Part shown: positions 35,252 through 46,738 of the stretch, one piece after another
How positions within the stretch are numbered: position 1 is the first letter of the stretch
How the letters are laid out: each line of letters opens with the position of its first letter
Assembly: GCF_014236655.1 (NCBI RefSeq)
Contig: NZ_JACMYG010000004.1
Coordinates: forward strand, 248,001-312,000
Source: Pseudomonas kielensis
GTDB lineage: Bacteria > Pseudomonadota > Gammaproteobacteria > Pseudomonadales > Pseudomonadaceae
Reading direction: 5' to 3'
DNA: 64,000 nt
Translations under genes and position numbers: made by a program
The notes under the pieces: model-generated
Databases searched by the model: none
What the model was told of the DNA's origin: nothing
The model's input: the letters and a program-made list of their open reading frames with translations, nothing else

Positions 35252-36481
35252 TCAGACTGATGCCGTCTCTTTGTAGGCTTTCAGCGCCTTGAGCCGTTCG
35301 CGCTTGAGCGCTTCGCCCAGTTCCGGGCCCTTGAATCCCTGTTCCAGCAATGGTTGCACCGCCACGTTGCGAGCGGCGGTCGCTGCGCCACGCAAGTAGT
35401 CCGCCTGTGGATAACTTCTTTGCTCCAGGCCCTTGCGCCCGCGAGCGTCCATCTCGCAGGCGACGATGAACTCTTCGAAGCGCTGCGGGCGCCGATAAAC
35501 GTCAAAGCTTTGCAGCAACTCGAGCAAGGTCGAGGGCTTCAGCTCCAGTGCGCGGTGGCCGTGGGTGTGGTACTCGCCCACCAGCATTGCCAGTTCCTGG
35601 CAGTCACGCGGAGCCTTGAAGCGGGTGTTGACCGCTTTGATCAGCTTCAGCCCCTTGTGTTCATGGGCGATGTGTCGGGGCCACTCGTCTTGTGGGGTCA
35701 GGCCTTTACCCAGATCGTGCAGCAAGCAGGCCCAGCGCACGGTCAGCGGTTGTTGGTGTTGGGCGGCCTGCTGCAGGACGCTCAAGGTATGCACGCCGCT
35801 GTCGATTTCCGGGTGATGGACTTCGGGTTGGGGTACGCCGAACAGTGCGTCAATCTCCGGCAGCAAAACCTTCAGTGCGCCGCAGTCGCGTAGCACCTGG
35901 ATGAACACCTGGGGCTGCTCTTCCATCAGGGCGCGGGAAATTTCCTTCCAGCTGCGTTCAGCGGTCAATGCCTGCAATTCGCCGGATTCGCTCAGTTGGC
36001 GCATCAGCTCCAGAGTCTCTGGGGCTACGGTGAAACCGAGTCCGGCATAACGGGCGGCGAAACGTGCAACCCGCAGGACTCGTAGGGGATCTTCGGCGAA
36101 CGCGGGGGAAACGTGGCGCAGTACGCGGGCCTGGAGGTCGCGTTGACCGTGGTAGGGGTCGGTCAATTGGCCGTGATCGTCTTCGGCCATGGCATTGATC
36201 GTCAGGTCCCGGCGAATCAGGTCTTCTTCCAGGGTCACTTCGGGGCTGGCGTGAAACGTGAACCCACCGTACCCGCGCCCACTCTTGCGTTCGGTACGGG
36301 CGAGGGCATATTCCTCCCCCGTCCTGGGGTGCAGGAACACCGGGAAATCAGCGCCGACTGGGCGAAAGCCCTTGGCGAGCATTTCTTCGGTACTGGCACC
36401 CACCACGACCCAGTCGATATCGGTTACAGGTTTGCCGAGCAGGCGATCCCGCACGGCGCCGCCGACTTTATAAATCTGCAT
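35252..36481 (-). CDS. cca: multifunctional CCA-adding tRNA nucleotidyltransferase
   Basis: A 409-residue class II enzyme that builds or repairs the tRNA 3' CCA end. The N-terminal nucleotidyltransferase domain has the [20 protein letters not shown] motif with the catalytic DxD. The EDxxR-like motif ([17 protein letters not shown]) follows at about residue 140. The C-terminal HD domain (LLHDLGKG near residue 256) gives 2',3'-cyclic phosphodiesterase and phosphatase activity, as in E. coli. It faces folK. Confidence 0.97.
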   Translation of the reverse strand: MQIYKVGGAVRDRLLGKPVTDIDWVVVGASTEEMLAKGFRPVGADFPVFLHPRTGEEYALARTERKSGRGYGGFTFHASPEVTLEEDLIRRDLTINAMAEDDHGQLTDPYHGQRDLQARVLRHVSPAFAEDPLRVLRVARFAARYAGLGFTVAPETLELMRQLSESGELQALTAERSWKEISRALMEEQPQVFIQVLRDCGALKVLLPEIDALFGVPQPEVHHPEIDSGVHTLSVLQQAAQHQQPLTVRWACLLHDLGKGLTPQDEWPRHIAHEHKGLKLIKAVNTRFKAPRDCQELAMLVGEYHTHGHRALELKPSTLLELLQSFDVYRRPQRFEEFIVACEMDARGRKGLEQRSYPQADYLRGAATAARNVAVQPLLEQGFKGPELGEALKRERLKALKAYKETASV

Positions 36482-36544
36482 AAAAAACCTCCGTTAGCTC
36501 GACAGGATAACCCTTGCATCGAGCCAACGGAGGCCAGGTTGGTT

Positions 36545-38107
36545 TCAAAGATGAATGACGGCCAGGTCGAGCCGGCCGTAGTCGCCCTCGCTGTGCTCCG
36601 ATCTGGGCGGGACGTGGTGGGTTTTCATGACCTGATCGCCTTGCAGGGTTTCCAGGTGAATATCGAAGCCCCACAAACGGTGCAGGTGCTTGAGCACTTC
36701 CTCGGTGGATTCTCCCAGGGGTTTGCGATCGTGTTGTTGATGGCGCAGGGTCAGCGAGCGGTCGCCGCGGCGGTCGATGCTGTAGATCTGCACGTTGGGT
36801 TCACGGTTGCCCAGGTTGTACTGGGCGGCCAGGGTTTCCCGGATGGTCCGGTAACCGTCTTCGTCATGGATGGCGGGCACCAGCAGGTCGTCCTTCTGGT
36901 CATCATCGAGGATGCTGAACAGTTTCAGGTCGCGGATCACCTTGGGCGACAGGTACTGCAGGATAAAACTCTCGTCCTTGAAGCTGCTCATGGCGAACTT
37001 GATGCTCGACAGCCAGTCGGTCCCGGCGATGTCCGGAAACCAGCGGTAATCCTCCTCGGTGGGTTCTTCGCACATGCGCCGGATGTCGCGGTACATGGCA
37101 AATCCCAGGGTGTAGGGGTTGATCCCGCTGTAGTACGGGCTGTCGAACCCCGGCTGGTAAACCACGCTGGTGTGGGAGGTGAGGAACTCCATCATGAAAC
37201 CGTCGGTGACCAGGCCTTCGTCATACAGGTCGTTTATCAAGGTGTAGTGCCAGAACGTCGCCCAACCTTCGTTCATCACCTGGGTCTGGCGTTGTGGGTA
37301 GAAGTACTGGGCGATCTTGCGCACGATGCGCACGATTTCCCGCTGCCAGGGCTCCAGCAGCGGCGCGTGTTTCTCGATGAAATACAGGATGTTCTCCTGA
37401 GGTTCGGCGGGAAAACGCGCATTGTCTTTCTCGCTGTACTTGTCGGCGCCCTTGGGGATGGTGCGCCACAGGTCGTTGATCTGCTTTTGCAGGTGTTCTT
37501 CACGATCCTTCTGGCGGCGCCGTTCTTCCTCCGCCGAGATCGGGTAGGGGCGTTTGTAGCGATCGACGCCGTAGTTCATCAGGGCGTGGCAGGAGTCCAG
37601 CAGGTCCTCGACGGCGTCGATACCATGGCGCTCCTCGCATTGCATGATGTACTGCTTGGCAAACACCAGGTAATCGATGATCGAGCTGGCATCGGTCCAG
37701 GTGCGGAACAGGTAGTTGCCCTTGAAAAAGCTGTTGTGGCCGTAGCAGGCGTGGGCCACCACCAATGCCTGCATGCAGATGGTGTTTTCTTCCATCAGGT
37801 AGGCGATGCAGGGGTCCGAGTTGATCACGATTTCGTAGGCTAGCCCCATCTGGCCACGGCTGTAGGATTTTTCGGTGCTGAGGAAATGTTTGCCATAGGA
37901 CCAGTGGTGGTAGCCCAGGGGCATGCCGACGGAGGCGTAGGCGTCCATCATTTGTTCGGCGGTGATCACCTCGATCTGGTTGGGATAGGTGTCCAGCGCA
38001 TAGCGGGCCGCAATACGGCTGATTTCGCGGTCGTAGGCCTGGATCAGCTCGAATGTCCATTCAGAGCCGGTGGAGATGGGTTGGCGCTTCTGCTCTTTGG
38101 CGGTCAT
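36545..38107 (-). CDS. SpoVR family protein (YcgB)
   Basis: A 520-residue protein of the SpoVR/YcgB family. The distinctive segments [44 protein letters not shown] and [13 protein letters not shown] are all present. Biochemistry is unknown; in enterics and pseudomonads it is co-regulated with a PrkA-type kinase and a VWA protein under stress or stationary phase. It overlaps the upstream gene by 4 bp (ATGA), so it is the last gene of the prkA-yeaH-spoVR unit. Confidence 0.96.
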   Translation of the reverse strand: MTAKEQKRQPISTGSEWTFELIQAYDREISRIAARYALDTYPNQIEVITAEQMMDAYASVGMPLGYHHWSYGKHFLSTEKSYSRGQMGLAYEIVINSDPCIAYLMEENTICMQALVVAHACYGHNSFFKGNYLFRTWTDASSIIDYLVFAKQYIMQCEERHGIDAVEDLLDSCHALMNYGVDRYKRPYPISAEEERRRQKDREEHLQKQINDLWRTIPKGADKYSEKDNARFPAEPQENILYFIEKHAPLLEPWQREIVRIVRKIAQYFYPQRQTQVMNEGWATFWHYTLINDLYDEGLVTDGFMMEFLTSHTSVVYQPGFDSPYYSGINPYTLGFAMYRDIRRMCEEPTEEDYRWFPDIAGTDWLSSIKFAMSSFKDESFILQYLSPKVIRDLKLFSILDDDQKDDLLVPAIHDEDGYRTIRETLAAQYNLGNREPNVQIYSIDRRGDRSLTLRHQQHDRKPLGESTEEVLKHLHRLWGFDIHLETLQGDQVMKTHHVPPRSEHSEGDYGRLDLAVIHL

Positions 38108-39375
38108 GTCACTAACCTGCGCTGGAAGAGTTCACGGAAGACCGGATAGATATCCCCGGCCGAAACCAGCTGTTGCTGGGCAAACGTGTCGGAAAAGGCT
38201 TCGGCGATACGCTCGTATTCGTACCACAGGGCCTGGTGTTCGCGTGGGGTGATCTCCACATAAGTGTAGTACTGCACAAATGGCATGATCTGGTTGATCA
38301 GGATGTCGCGGCAGATCGGTGAGTCATCGTTCCAGTTGTCGCCGTCGGAGGCCTGGGCGGCGTAGATGTTCCAGTCGTTGCTTGGATACCGCTCGGCCAT
38401 GATCTCCTGCATCAGTTTCAAGGCGCTGGATACGATGGTGCCGCCGGTTTCCCTGGAGTAGAAAAACTCCTCTTCGTCCACTTCCCGGGCACTGGTGTGG
38501 TGGCGGATGAACACTACGTCGATCTTGTCGTAGTTACGCTTCAGGAACAGGTACAGGAGGATGAAGAAGCGCTTGGCGATGTCCTTGGTCGCCTGGGTCA
38601 TGGAGCCGGAAACGTCCATCAGGCAAAACATCACCGCCTTGGAGCTGGGGTTGGGTTGCTTGATCAGCAGGTTGTACTTGAGGTCGAAGGTGTCCAGGAA
38701 CGGTACGCGGTGAATGCGCGCACTCAGGCGCTCGATTTCTGCCTCGATTTCCTGGATATCGCCGAAGTTGTCGGGTTCTTCCAGCTTCAGTCGCGCCAGT
38801 TCTTCCTTGGCGTCGCGCAGTTTTGCCCGGCTGCTGCCGGACAGGGCGATACGCCTGGCATGGGCTGAGCGCAGGGTGCGGATGATGTTGATTCGTGACG
38901 GGTTGCCTTCGTTGCTGATGCCGGCTCGCACGGTCTTGAAGGTGTCGGTACCGGTCAGGTTGCGCTTGACCAGGTTGGGCAGTTCCAGGTCCTCGAACAT
39001 GAATTCGAGGAATTCTTCCTGGGTAATCTGGAACACGAACTCATCCATGCCTTCGCCGGAGTTACCGGCCTTGCCCGGGCCTTTGCCGCCGCCACCGCCT
39101 GGTGGACGGGCAATATGCTCGCCGCTGGTGAATTCCTTGTTGCCCGGATGCACCACGGTCTGTTTGCCACCACGACCATGATGAAGCACCGGTTCGTCGA
39201 TATCGCGACCGGGAATGCTGATCTGCTCGCCGTGTTCCATATCGGTGATGGAACGCCGACTCACCGCCTCTTCGACGGCCTTTTTGATGTGATCACGATA
39301 ACGCCGCAGAAACCGCTGACGGTTTACCGTGCTCTTGTTCTTGCCATTGAGACGTCGGTCGATCACATAGCTCAT
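38104..39375 (-). CDS. yeaH: YeaH/YhbH family VWA-domain protein (DUF444)
   Basis: A 423-residue DUF444 protein. The N-terminal [20 protein letters not shown] is typical. A glycine-rich segment ([15 protein letters not shown]) lies near residue 92. A von Willebrand A-like fold in the C-terminal half has a metal site in [14 protein letters not shown]. It is cytoplasmic, of unknown biochemistry, and always paired with PrkA and SpoVR. The gap to prkA is about 200 bp without a gene. Confidence 0.96.
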   Translation of the reverse strand: MSYVIDRRLNGKNKSTVNRQRFLRRYRDHIKKAVEEAVSRRSITDMEHGEQISIPGRDIDEPVLHHGRGGKQTVVHPGNKEFTSGEHIARPPGGGGGKGPGKAGNSGEGMDEFVFQITQEEFLEFMFEDLELPNLVKRNLTGTDTFKTVRAGISNEGNPSRINIIRTLRSAHARRIALSGSSRAKLRDAKEELARLKLEEPDNFGDIQEIEAEIERLSARIHRVPFLDTFDLKYNLLIKQPNPSSKAVMFCLMDVSGSMTQATKDIAKRFFILLYLFLKRNYDKIDVVFIRHHTSAREVDEEEFFYSRETGGTIVSSALKLMQEIMAERYPSNDWNIYAAQASDGDNWNDDSPICRDILINQIMPFVQYYTYVEITPREHQALWYEYERIAEAFSDTFAQQQLVSAGDIYPVFRELFQRRLVT

Positions 39376-39578
39376 GACTGCTCCTTAGAAGCTGTCCTGA
39401 AAGGGGCGAGCGGTGACGCAGCATGGACTCAGGCCAAGGGACGTTTCACGCTCCCCCAAGCGCTCAGGGTGCTGCCTGTACCTCGCTACCGACTTTCGAA
39501 CACCTTCCAGAGGCCTGTGTAACAGAAAATGCGTAGACAGGCCTCTGGCTAACGACAACCGGTCTGACCGGCAGCGGG

Positions 39579-41501
39579 TTATTGTGATTTTCTGACCCGC
39601 AGGTACCACTCGGAGAGCAGTCGTACCTGTTTGTCGGTATAGCCGCGCTCGACCATCCGTGTGACGAAGTCGTTGTGCTTTTGTTGGTCCTCTTTGCTGG
39701 CCTTGGCGTTGAAGCTGATGACCGGCAGCAAGTCCTCGGTGTTCGAGAACATTTTTTTCTCGATGACCACCCGCAGCTTCTCGTAGCTGAGCCAGGTCGG
39801 GTTCTTGCCGTTGTTGTTGGCCCGGGCACGCAAGACGAAGTTGACGATTTCGTTGCGGAAATCCTTCGGATTGCTGATGCCTGCCGGTTTTTCGATTTTC
39901 TCCAGTTCTTCGTTCAGGGCGACGCGGTTGAGGATCTCGCCGGTTTCCGGGTCGCGGTATTCCTGGTCCTGAATCCAGAAGTCCGCGTACAGCACGTAGC
40001 GGTCGAAGATGTTTTGCCCGTACTCGCTGTAGGATTCCAGGTAGGCGGTCTGGATTTCCTTGCCGATGAACTCGATGTAGCGCGGCGCCAGGTATTCCTT
40101 GAGGAAGCGCAGGTAGCGTTCGCGGGTTTCGGCCTGGAATTGCTCCTGCTCGATCTGCTGTTCCAGCACGTAAAGCAGGTGCACCGGGTTGGCAGCGATT
40201 TCGTGCGGGTCGAAGTTGAAGACTTTCGACAGGATCTTGAAGGCGAACCGGGTCGAAAGACCGTTCATGCCTTCATCGACACCGGCGGTGTCGCGGTACT
40301 CCTGGATCGATTTGGCCTTCGGATCGGTGTCCTTGAGGTTTTCGCCGTCGTACACCCGCATTTTCGAGTAGATGTTCGAGTTTTCCGGCTCCTTGAGGCG
40401 TGAGAGCACGGTGAACTGGGCGAGCATCTTCAGGGTGTCAGGGGCGCAGTGAGCCTTGGCCAGGGAGCTGTTGAACAGCAGCTTGTCGTAGATCTTCACT
40501 TCATCGCTGACCCGCAGGCAGTAAGGCACCTTGACGATGTAGATCCGGTCGATGAAGGCTTCGTTGTTCTTGTTGTTGCGGAAGGTGTGCCACTCCGACT
40601 CGTTGGAGTGCGCCAGCAGGATCCCGGTAAACGGAATCGCGCCCAAGCCTTCGGTACTGTTGTAGTTGCCTTCCTGGGTGGCGGTCAGCAGTGGGTGCAG
40701 GACCTTGATTGGCGCCTTGAACATTTCGACGAATTCCATCAGGCCCTGGTTGGCCCGGCACAGGGCGCCCGAGTAGCTGTAGGCGTCGGCGTCGTTTTGC
40801 GGGAATTCTTCGAGTTTGCGGATATCGACCTTGCCCACCAGTGCCGAGATGTCCTGGTTGTTTTCATCGCCCGGCTCGGTCTTGGCGACCGCGATCTGGT
40901 TGAGGATCGAAGGGTAGAGCTTGACCACGCGGAACTGGCTGATGTCACCGCCGAATTCGGCCAGCCGTTTGGTCGCCCAGGGCGACATGATGGTGTTCAG
41001 GTAGCGCCGTGGAATGCCGAAGTCTTCTTCCAGGATCGCGCCGTCCTCGGTGGCGTTGAACAGCCCCAGTGGCGACTCGAATACCGGAGAGCCCTTGATG
41101 GCATAGAAGGGCACTTTCTCGATCAGTTGTTTGAGCTTTTCGGCCAGGGACGACTTGCCGCCGCCAACGGGGCCGAGCAGGTAGAGGATCTGTTTCTTCT
41201 CTTCCAGGCCCTGCGCGGCGTGGCGGAAGTAGGAGACGATCTGGTCGATGCATTCTTCCATTCCATGGAAGTCCTCGAAGGCCGGGTAGCGTCGGATCAC
41301 CTTGTTGGAAAAAATGCGCGACAGCCTCGAGTTGGTCGACGTGTCCAGCAACTCGGGTTCACCGATTGCCAGCAGCAGACGCTCGGCGGCGGAAACGTAG
41401 GCGCTGCGGTCCTGTTTGCAGAGTTCCAGGTACTCCTGCAGCGAGAGTTCTTCCTGGCGTGTGGACTCGAAGCGTTGTTGGAAGTGGCTAAAGATACTCA
41501 T
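39579..41501 (-). CDS. prkA: PrkA family serine protein kinase / AAA+ protein (YeaG)
   Basis: A 640-residue protein with an N-terminal PrkA AAA domain (Walker A GPVGGGKSS near residue 110) and a C-terminal kinase-like PrkA domain. E. coli YeaG shows kinase activity and responds to nitrogen starvation and stationary phase; the Bacillus protein has Lon-like peptidase activity reported. The upstream 286 bp hold no gene and must carry the promoter. On the minus strand a CTATCCT sequence about 190 bp upstream could be a sigma-S-type -10, but this is weak. Confidence 0.97.
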   Translation of the reverse strand: MSIFSHFQQRFESTRQEELSLQEYLELCKQDRSAYVSAAERLLLAIGEPELLDTSTNSRLSRIFSNKVIRRYPAFEDFHGMEECIDQIVSYFRHAAQGLEEKKQILYLLGPVGGGKSSLAEKLKQLIEKVPFYAIKGSPVFESPLGLFNATEDGAILEEDFGIPRRYLNTIMSPWATKRLAEFGGDISQFRVVKLYPSILNQIAVAKTEPGDENNQDISALVGKVDIRKLEEFPQNDADAYSYSGALCRANQGLMEFVEMFKAPIKVLHPLLTATQEGNYNSTEGLGAIPFTGILLAHSNESEWHTFRNNKNNEAFIDRIYIVKVPYCLRVSDEVKIYDKLLFNSSLAKAHCAPDTLKMLAQFTVLSRLKEPENSNIYSKMRVYDGENLKDTDPKAKSIQEYRDTAGVDEGMNGLSTRFAFKILSKVFNFDPHEIAANPVHLLYVLEQQIEQEQFQAETRERYLRFLKEYLAPRYIEFIGKEIQTAYLESYSEYGQNIFDRYVLYADFWIQDQEYRDPETGEILNRVALNEELEKIEKPAGISNPKDFRNEIVNFVLRARANNNGKNPTWLSYEKLRVVIEKKMFSNTEDLLPVISFNAKASKEDQQKHNDFVTRMVERGYTDKQVRLLSEWYLRVRKSQ

Positions 41502-41787
41502 GACGTCACCTCGCTCGATACGTGGAGCCGACGCCGGATCATTCAGTCGATGCTGGTCAGCAGCCGCAATTTCAGCTGCTTTTTACCCCCCCAGAACACC
41601 TTCAAAGCTATCAACCCTGAAAGCTACTCCCGATGACCCGCTCGCCGGTGTACCGGCTCTCCCCTGTTTTGGATGGCCTGAGGCTAAGGATAGTTGGTAA
41701 TCCGGGAGGTAAAGGAGCAATGCGCAATTTGTTGTGTGCGACCGTTCGTCAGCCCACGGGGGACGTGGGCTGGAGCGTTGAAAAAAA

Positions 41788-42117
41788 TTATTCGTCGCTG
41801 CTTTTCGTGGTTTCCGAAGGATAAGTCGTACGCCACAGCTCGAAGCCACCGTCCATGCTGTAGACGTCGGAAAACCCCTGGCTGATCAGGTAGGCGGCAG
41901 CGCCCTGGCTGGAGTTGCCGTGGTAGCAGACCACCACCGTTGGCGCGTCGAGGTCGGCGGCGCGGATGAAGTCCGAGATGGAGTGGTTGTCCAGGTGCGT
42001 GGAGCCGCTGATGTGCAGCGCGGCGTAGGTCGCGGGGTCGCGGATATCGACCAGCACGGCGCCTTGTTCACGCAGGGCTTGGGCTTGTTCGGGGGGGATA
42101 CGTTTGAATTCGCTCAT
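41788..42117 (-). CDS. glpE: GlpE thiosulfate sulfurtransferase (rhodanese)
   Basis: A 109-residue single-domain rhodanese that transfers sulfane sulfur from thiosulfate to cyanide or thiols. The active-site loop is [11 protein letters not shown] with the catalytic Cys. The start [20 protein letters not shown] matches the family. It is the last gene of the lptD-surA-pdxA-rsmA-apaG-apaH-glpE series, 33 bp after apaH. Confidence 0.95.
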   Translation of the reverse strand: MSEFKRIPPEQAQALREQGAVLVDIRDPATYAALHISGSTHLDNHSISDFIRAADLDAPTVVVCYHGNSSQGAAAYLISQGFSDVYSMDGGFELWRTTYPSETTKSSDE

Positions 42118-42150
42118 GGCGGGCTCCTGTGGCCAGACTGATAGCGCAGC

Positions 42151-43032
42151 CTAGCGCTTGATGCTGGCCGACAATGGTTCGGGGGTAGGTGGGGCGACTG
42201 GCAGCGCGATATGGCCGTGCTCGTCGCACTGGCAGCTCAGGCGTACGCCGGTGTCGATGTTCAGCAGGGTCATGGCGCCGCCCCAGACGCAACCGGTATC
42301 GAGGGCGATGACGCCGGGCTCGTCGCACCGGCCTTCGAGTGCGGCCCAGTGACCGAAAATGATCTTCAGGCCGCGCGTCTTGCGATCCTTGTGCTTGAAC
42401 CAGGGGGCGTAGCCGGGCGGCGCGGTGTCGGCGCCTTCCTTGCCCTTGAGGTCAAGCTTGCCTTCGCTGGTGCAAAAGCGCATGCGGGTGAAGTAGTTGG
42501 TGATCACCCGTAGGCGGGGCACGCCTTTGAGGTCGCTGTCCCATTTGGCCGGCTCGTTGCCATACATGCCATCCAGGTAAGGGACGAGCAGGTTGTCGTC
42601 GCGCAGGGCAGCCTCGACTTCGGCGGCGCACTTGAGGGCCTTGCGCAAGGACCACTGTGGCGGGATGCCGGCATGCACCAGCGCCATGTCGCGGACTTCG
42701 TCATAGTGCAGGAGCTTTTGCTGGCGCAGCCACTCAAGCAGCTCCTTGCCGTCCGGCGCCTCGAGAATTTCGCGCAGGGTGTCGGCTTTCTTCAGGCGCT
42801 CGATATTGTTCCCGGCGGCCAGCAGGTGCAGGTCATGGTTGCCCAGCACACAGACCAGCGACTGGCGGATGCTATAGAGGAAGCGCAAGGTCTCCAGCGA
42901 CTGCGGGCCACGGTTGACCAGATCGCCGACCAGCCACAGGCGATCGGTCTGCGGATCGAAGGCGACCTGCTTGAGCAGGCACTGCAGGGGCTCGAGGCAG
43001 CCCTGCAGATCACCGACGGCATACGTCGCCAT
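42151..43032 (-). CDS. apaH: diadenosine tetraphosphatase (symmetrical Ap4A hydrolase)
   Basis: A 293-residue metallophosphatase that cleaves Ap4A to two ADP and also removes Np4 caps from mRNA. Metal motifs are YAVGDLQGC (near the N-terminus), [10 protein letters not shown] and LGNHDLHLL. The start overlaps the apaG stop by one base (TGATG). The C-terminal tail after residue 270 is longer than in E. coli and low in conservation. Confidence 0.97.
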   Translation of the reverse strand: MATYAVGDLQGCLEPLQCLLKQVAFDPQTDRLWLVGDLVNRGPQSLETLRFLYSIRQSLVCVLGNHDLHLLAAGNNIERLKKADTLREILEAPDGKELLEWLRQQKLLHYDEVRDMALVHAGIPPQWSLRKALKCAAEVEAALRDDNLLVPYLDGMYGNEPAKWDSDLKGVPRLRVITNYFTRMRFCTSEGKLDLKGKEGADTAPPGYAPWFKHKDRKTRGLKIIFGHWAALEGRCDEPGVIALDTGCVWGGAMTLLNIDTGVRLSCQCDEHGHIALPVAPPTPEPLSASIKR

Positions 43033-43412
43033 CAGTGCAGGGCTCCGGGCACCGCCAGGCGGAAGGGTGCGATGATGGCGTCGAAGTGTTTGCCGTCTTC
43101 GGCGAGCATCTGATAACTGCCCTGCATGTTGCCCACGCGGGTGGTCATTACGGTGCCGCTGCTATAGGTGTGGCTCTGGCCGGCAGCGATCAACGGTTGC
43201 AGGCCAACCACGCCCGCCCCACGAACCTCTTCGACATGGCCGTCGCCATCGGTAATCACCCAGTGCCGCGAGAGCAACTTGGCCGGTAGCGAGCCGTTGT
43301 TGTGCACGGTGATGGTGTAGGCGAAGGCGAAACGGTTCTGCTCGGGTTGCGACTGTTCTGCCAGAAAGCGAGTGACGACGCTGACGTCGACCTGATAACG
43401 AGGATCGGACAT
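43032..43412 (-). CDS. apaG: ApaG (Co2+/Mg2+ efflux-associated) protein
   Basis: A 126-residue beta-sandwich protein of the ApaG/DUF525 family. The segments [34 protein letters not shown], and YSSGTVMTT are diagnostic. Its function is unclear; mutants affect cobalt tolerance in Salmonella and the fold is also seen in an F-box protein. I chose [13 protein letters not shown] as start; the frame is open seven codons further. A REPIN lies upstream. Confidence 0.95.
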   Translation of the reverse strand: MSDPRYQVDVSVVTRFLAEQSQPEQNRFAFAYTITVHNNGSLPAKLLSRHWVITDGDGHVEEVRGAGVVGLQPLIAAGQSHTYSSGTVMTTRVGNMQGSYQMLAEDGKHFDAIIAPFRLAVPGALH

Positions 43413-43536
43413 GCAAGAAGGCCTTAAAAGCAAAAGCGCAGATTACCTAACGCGAGAGGTGATCAGTCTAGGCCAACTGGCAGGCTGTAGGCCAGAGATG
43501 CTGTGGCCGAGGACAGGAGAACGATCTGGTCTGCCT

Positions 43537-43609
43537 TGTAGGAGCTGGGTTGCCAGCGAGTGGATCTGTCGACTTTGCCGACGCCATCGCCAGCAAGCTG
43601 GCTCCTACA
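43537..43609. repeat. REPIN of TGTAGGAGC type between apaG and rsmA
   Basis: Inverted units at 43537-43559 (TGTAGGAGCTGGGTTGCCAG...) and 43587-43609. This sequence class differs from the GGGAGC type found elsewhere in the window and lies inside an operon. Confidence 0.85.
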
Positions 43610-43620
43610 GGGGCTCTGAG

Positions 43621-44433
43621 TTACTCAGCGGCTGGCGCGGGCTGGATTGCCAACTGATCGGCCAGGCGCACGAAGGCTGCCAGGTCGAGCTGTTCCGGGC
43701 GCAGGCTGCCATCGACGCCGGCGGCTTCGATTTCAGCGTTGCTGAGCAAGGCCTTGAGGGTGTTGCGCAGGGTCTTGCGACGCTGGTTGAAGGCTTCGCG
43801 AACAACCCGCTCCAGCAGGCGGTGGTCTTTGGCCGGGTGCGGCAGTACTGCGTGGGGCACCAGGCGCACGATAGCCGAGTCGACTTTGGGTGGCGGGTTG
43901 AACGCGCCAGGGCCGACGTTGAACAGGTGTTCGACCCGGCAGTGGTACTGGACCATGATCGACAGGCGGCCCCAATCGCCGCCACCAGGACCCGCCGCCA
44001 GACGCTCGACCACTTCTTTTTGCAGCATGAAGTGCATGTCGCGAATGATCCCGGCGTTGTTAAGCAGGTGGAAAATCAACGGCGTGGAGATGTTGTATGG
44101 CAGGTTGCCAACCACCCGCAGGCTGTTGGGCGCGGCGTTCAGGCTGTTGAAGTCGAACTTCAGCGCATCGCCCTGGTGCAGGTTGAAGTTGCTCTTGCCG
44201 GCGAACTGCTGGTTGAGGATCGGGATCAGGTCTTTGTCCAGTTCCACGACATCAAGCTGCGCGCCGCTGTTGAGCAGGCCTTCGGTCAGGGCGCCCTGGC
44301 CCGGGCCGATTTCCAGCAGGCGGTCGTCGGCCTTGGCGTGGATGGAGCGCAGGATGCGGTCGATTACGCCGGCGTCGTGCAGGAAGTTCTGGCCGAAGCG
44401 CTTGCGCGCCCGGTGTTGGTAATGCTCGGTCAT
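43621..44433 (-). CDS. rsmA: 16S rRNA dimethyladenosine transferase
   Basis: A 270-residue KsgA/RsmA methyltransferase that dimethylates A1518 and A1519 of 16S rRNA. The SAM-binding motif [11 protein letters not shown] and the catalytic NLPYNIS motif are intact. The start overlaps the pdxA stop by 4 bp (ATGA). This gene should not be confused with the CsrA-type repressor also called RsmA in pseudomonads, the target of RsmY at 3.7 kb. Confidence 0.98.
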   Translation of the reverse strand: MTEHYQHRARKRFGQNFLHDAGVIDRILRSIHAKADDRLLEIGPGQGALTEGLLNSGAQLDVVELDKDLIPILNQQFAGKSNFNLHQGDALKFDFNSLNAAPNSLRVVGNLPYNISTPLIFHLLNNAGIIRDMHFMLQKEVVERLAAGPGGGDWGRLSIMVQYHCRVEHLFNVGPGAFNPPPKVDSAIVRLVPHAVLPHPAKDHRLLERVVREAFNQRRKTLRNTLKALLSNAEIEAAGVDGSLRPEQLDLAAFVRLADQLAIQPAPAAE

Positions 44434-45419
44434 AAACGGGTCTCGGCCATCTGGTAGGCGGTTTCCAGGGCGACTTGCAGGCTGCCGGTGTCGATTTTTC
44501 CGCTGCCAGCCAGGTCCAGGGCGGTGCCGTGGTCGACTGACGTGCGGATGATCGGCAAGCCCAGGGTCACGTTGACTGCCGCGCCGAAGCCTTTGTACTT
44601 CAACACCGGCAGGCCCTGGTCGTGGTACATCGCCAGCACTGCATCGCAGTGCTCCAGATATTTGGGGGTAAACAGAGTGTCGGCGGGCAGGGGACCACGC
44701 AGGTCCATGCCTTCGCCGCGCAGACGCTCAAGGGTGGGTTCGATGATATCGATTTCTTCATGGCCCAGGTGGCCGCCTTCGCCCGCGTGGGGGTTGAGCC
44801 CACAGACGAGGATGCGGGGCTGGGCGATGCCGAATTTGTGTTGCAGGTCGGCGTGCAGGATCCGCGTGACCCGCTCCAGGCGCTCCGGGGTGATTGCGTC
44901 GGCAATCTCTCGCAGCGGCAGGTGAGTGGTCACCAGGGCGACGCGCAAGCCACGGGTGGCAAGCATCATCACCACTTGGGGGGTGTGAGTCAGGTCGGCC
45001 AGGAACTCGGTATGCCCGGAAAAGGCGATCCCGGATTCGTTGATCACGCCCTTGTGCACCGGGGCGGTGATCATTCCGGCAAAGTCGCCATCCAGGCAGC
45101 CCTGGCCCGCGCGGGTCAGGGTTTGCAAGACAAAGGCGGCATTGGCCGGGTCCAGTTGACCTGCAACGACCGGGGCCGTGAGCGGTGTATCCCAGACGTA
45201 CAGGCTGTTGGCGGGCGCGGGAACGTCCGGCCAGTGCCCGGGGCTGACGCTCAGCAGATCAACGACCACACCCAGCTGCGCGGCCCGCTCGAGGAGCAGG
45301 TCGCGGCTGGTGATGGCTATCAGGGGGTATGGCTGGGCGTGCGAGGCGAGCAGCAGGCACAGGTCGGGACCTATGCCGGCTGGTTCGCCGGGTGTCAGAG
45401 CGAAACGTCTGGGTTTCAC
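44430..45419 (-). CDS. pdxA: 4-hydroxythreonine-4-phosphate dehydrogenase
   Basis: A 329-residue NAD-dependent enzyme of pyridoxal-phosphate synthesis that oxidises 4-phospho-hydroxy-L-threonine. [12 protein letters not shown] at the N-terminus, SGHTEFLAD, and the metal-binding [13 protein letters not shown] segment are the family motifs. The GTG start overlaps the surA stop (GTGA), as expected for this operon. Confidence 0.98.
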   Translation of the reverse strand: MKPRRFALTPGEPAGIGPDLCLLLASHAQPYPLIAITSRDLLLERAAQLGVVVDLLSVSPGHWPDVPAPANSLYVWDTPLTAPVVAGQLDPANAAFVLQTLTRAGQGCLDGDFAGMITAPVHKGVINESGIAFSGHTEFLADLTHTPQVVMMLATRGLRVALVTTHLPLREIADAITPERLERVTRILHADLQHKFGIAQPRILVCGLNPHAGEGGHLGHEEIDIIEPTLERLRGEGMDLRGPLPADTLFTPKYLEHCDAVLAMYHDQGLPVLKYKGFGAAVNVTLGLPIIRTSVDHGTALDLAGSGKIDTGSLQVALETAYQMAETRL

Positions 45420-46738
45420 TTCGACGCCTGGTCGACGCCAGGGAGCTTGATTTCAACGTAGGCTTCGTCACGGATCTGACGCAACCAGGTTTGCAGCTCT
45501 TCGTCGTACTTACGGTTACGCAACACGGTCATCGCTTGTTGATCGCGAGCCTGGCTGGTGCTGTCGGTGGCGCGACGGCCAAGGACTTCCAGGACGTGCC
45601 AGCCGTACGGGCTCTTGAACGGCTTGGACAACTGACCTTGAGGGGTGTTGTTCATCACGGTACGGAATTCCGGTACCAGCGCGTTCGGATCGATCCAGTT
45701 CAGGTCGCCGCCGTTGAGGGCGGAGCCTGGGTCTTCGGAGTAGGTCTTCGCCAGTTCGGCGAAGTCTTCACCCGATTCGATGCGCTCGTAGAGTTTCTGT
45801 GCCAGGCGCTTGGTTTCTGCTTCGCTGCGGATCTCGCTCGGCTTGATCAGGATGTGACGAACGTGGACTTCGTCACGGGTCTGATTACCACCGCCGCGTT
45901 TTTCCAGCAGCTTGAGGATGATGAAACCGCCAGGGGTACGTGCAGGTTGGGTGATGTCGCCGACGGACATGGCACTCAGTTCACGGTCGAACGGCGGTGG
46001 CAGTTGAGCGGCCTTGCGCCAGCCCATGTCGCCGCCTTCCAGGGCGTTGTCGCTGCCGGATTTGGCAATCGCCAGTTGGGTGAAATCAGCGCCCTGCTTG
46101 AGTTGCTGGTAAACCTCCATCGCCTGACGGTACGCACCCTGAATCGCTTCGGAGTTGGCGCTTTCCGGGGTAGGAATCAGGATGTTGGCCAGGTGCAGTT
46201 CTTCCGACAGCTGCATCTTGCCAAGGTCGGAGGCGAGGAAGTTCTTCACTTCCTGCTCGGTGACCTGGATGCGCTCGGCGACCCGACGCTGACGCACACG
46301 GCTGATGATCATTTCACGGCGTACCTGCTCGCGTGCGTCTTCATAAGACAGGCCATCGCGGGACAGGGCGGCGCGGAATTGATCCACGGTCATGTTGTTG
46401 CGCTGGGCAATGGTGCCGATCGCCTGGTTCAGCTCTTCATCGGTGATGCGGATGCCGGAACGCTCGCCGATCTGCAGTTGCAGGTTTTCGACGATCAGGC
46501 GCTCAAGCACCTGTTGTTCCAGCACGCCGGCCGGTGGAACGGCCGAGCCACGCTTGGCGATGGTTTGCTGGACTTCGTGAACCCGCTGGTCCAGTTGGCT
46601 CTGCATGACCACGTCGTTGTCGACGATGGCCACCACTTTGTCGATGGACTGCACCGCGGCACTGGCCGCGGTACTCAGGAACAGCGCGCCCAGCATCAGC
46701 GGGCGCAGACAATCAGAAAGCTTGGTCTTCACGTTCAC
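45416..46738 (-). CDS. surA: SurA periplasmic chaperone/peptidyl-prolyl isomerase
   Basis: A 440-residue chaperone for outer-membrane proteins, including LptD encoded upstream. It has a signal peptide (about 1-28, cleavage after TAASA), an N-terminal chaperone domain, two PpiC/parvulin domains (about 180-280 and 290-390) and a C-terminal helix. GTG starts at 46738 or 46732 are possible; AAGG five bases before the first favours it. It overlaps the lptD end by 26 bp. Confidence 0.97.
   Translation of the reverse strand: MNVKTKLSDCLRPLMLGALFLSTAASAAVQSIDKVVAIVDNDVVMQSQLDQRVHEVQQTIAKRGSAVPPAGVLEQQVLERLIVENLQLQIGERSGIRITDEELNQAIGTIAQRNNMTVDQFRAALSRDGLSYEDAREQVRREMIISRVRQRRVAERIQVTEQEVKNFLASDLGKMQLSEELHLANILIPTPESANSEAIQGAYRQAMEVYQQLKQGADFTQLAIAKSGSDNALEGGDMGWRKAAQLPPPFDRELSAMSVGDITQPARTPGGFIILKLLEKRGGGNQTRDEVHVRHILIKPSEIRSEAETKRLAQKLYERIESGEDFAELAKTYSEDPGSALNGGDLNWIDPNALVPEFRTVMNNTPQGQLSKPFKSPYGWHVLEVLGRRATDSTSQARDQQAMTVLRNRKYDEELQTWLRQIRDEAYVEIKLPGVDQASK

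Noticed and set aside
36113..37843. Plus-strand 576-codon frame opposite cca/spoVR
   Set aside because: Spans the antisense of two different genes, which a real gene would not do; low complexity Val/Gly/Gln composition.
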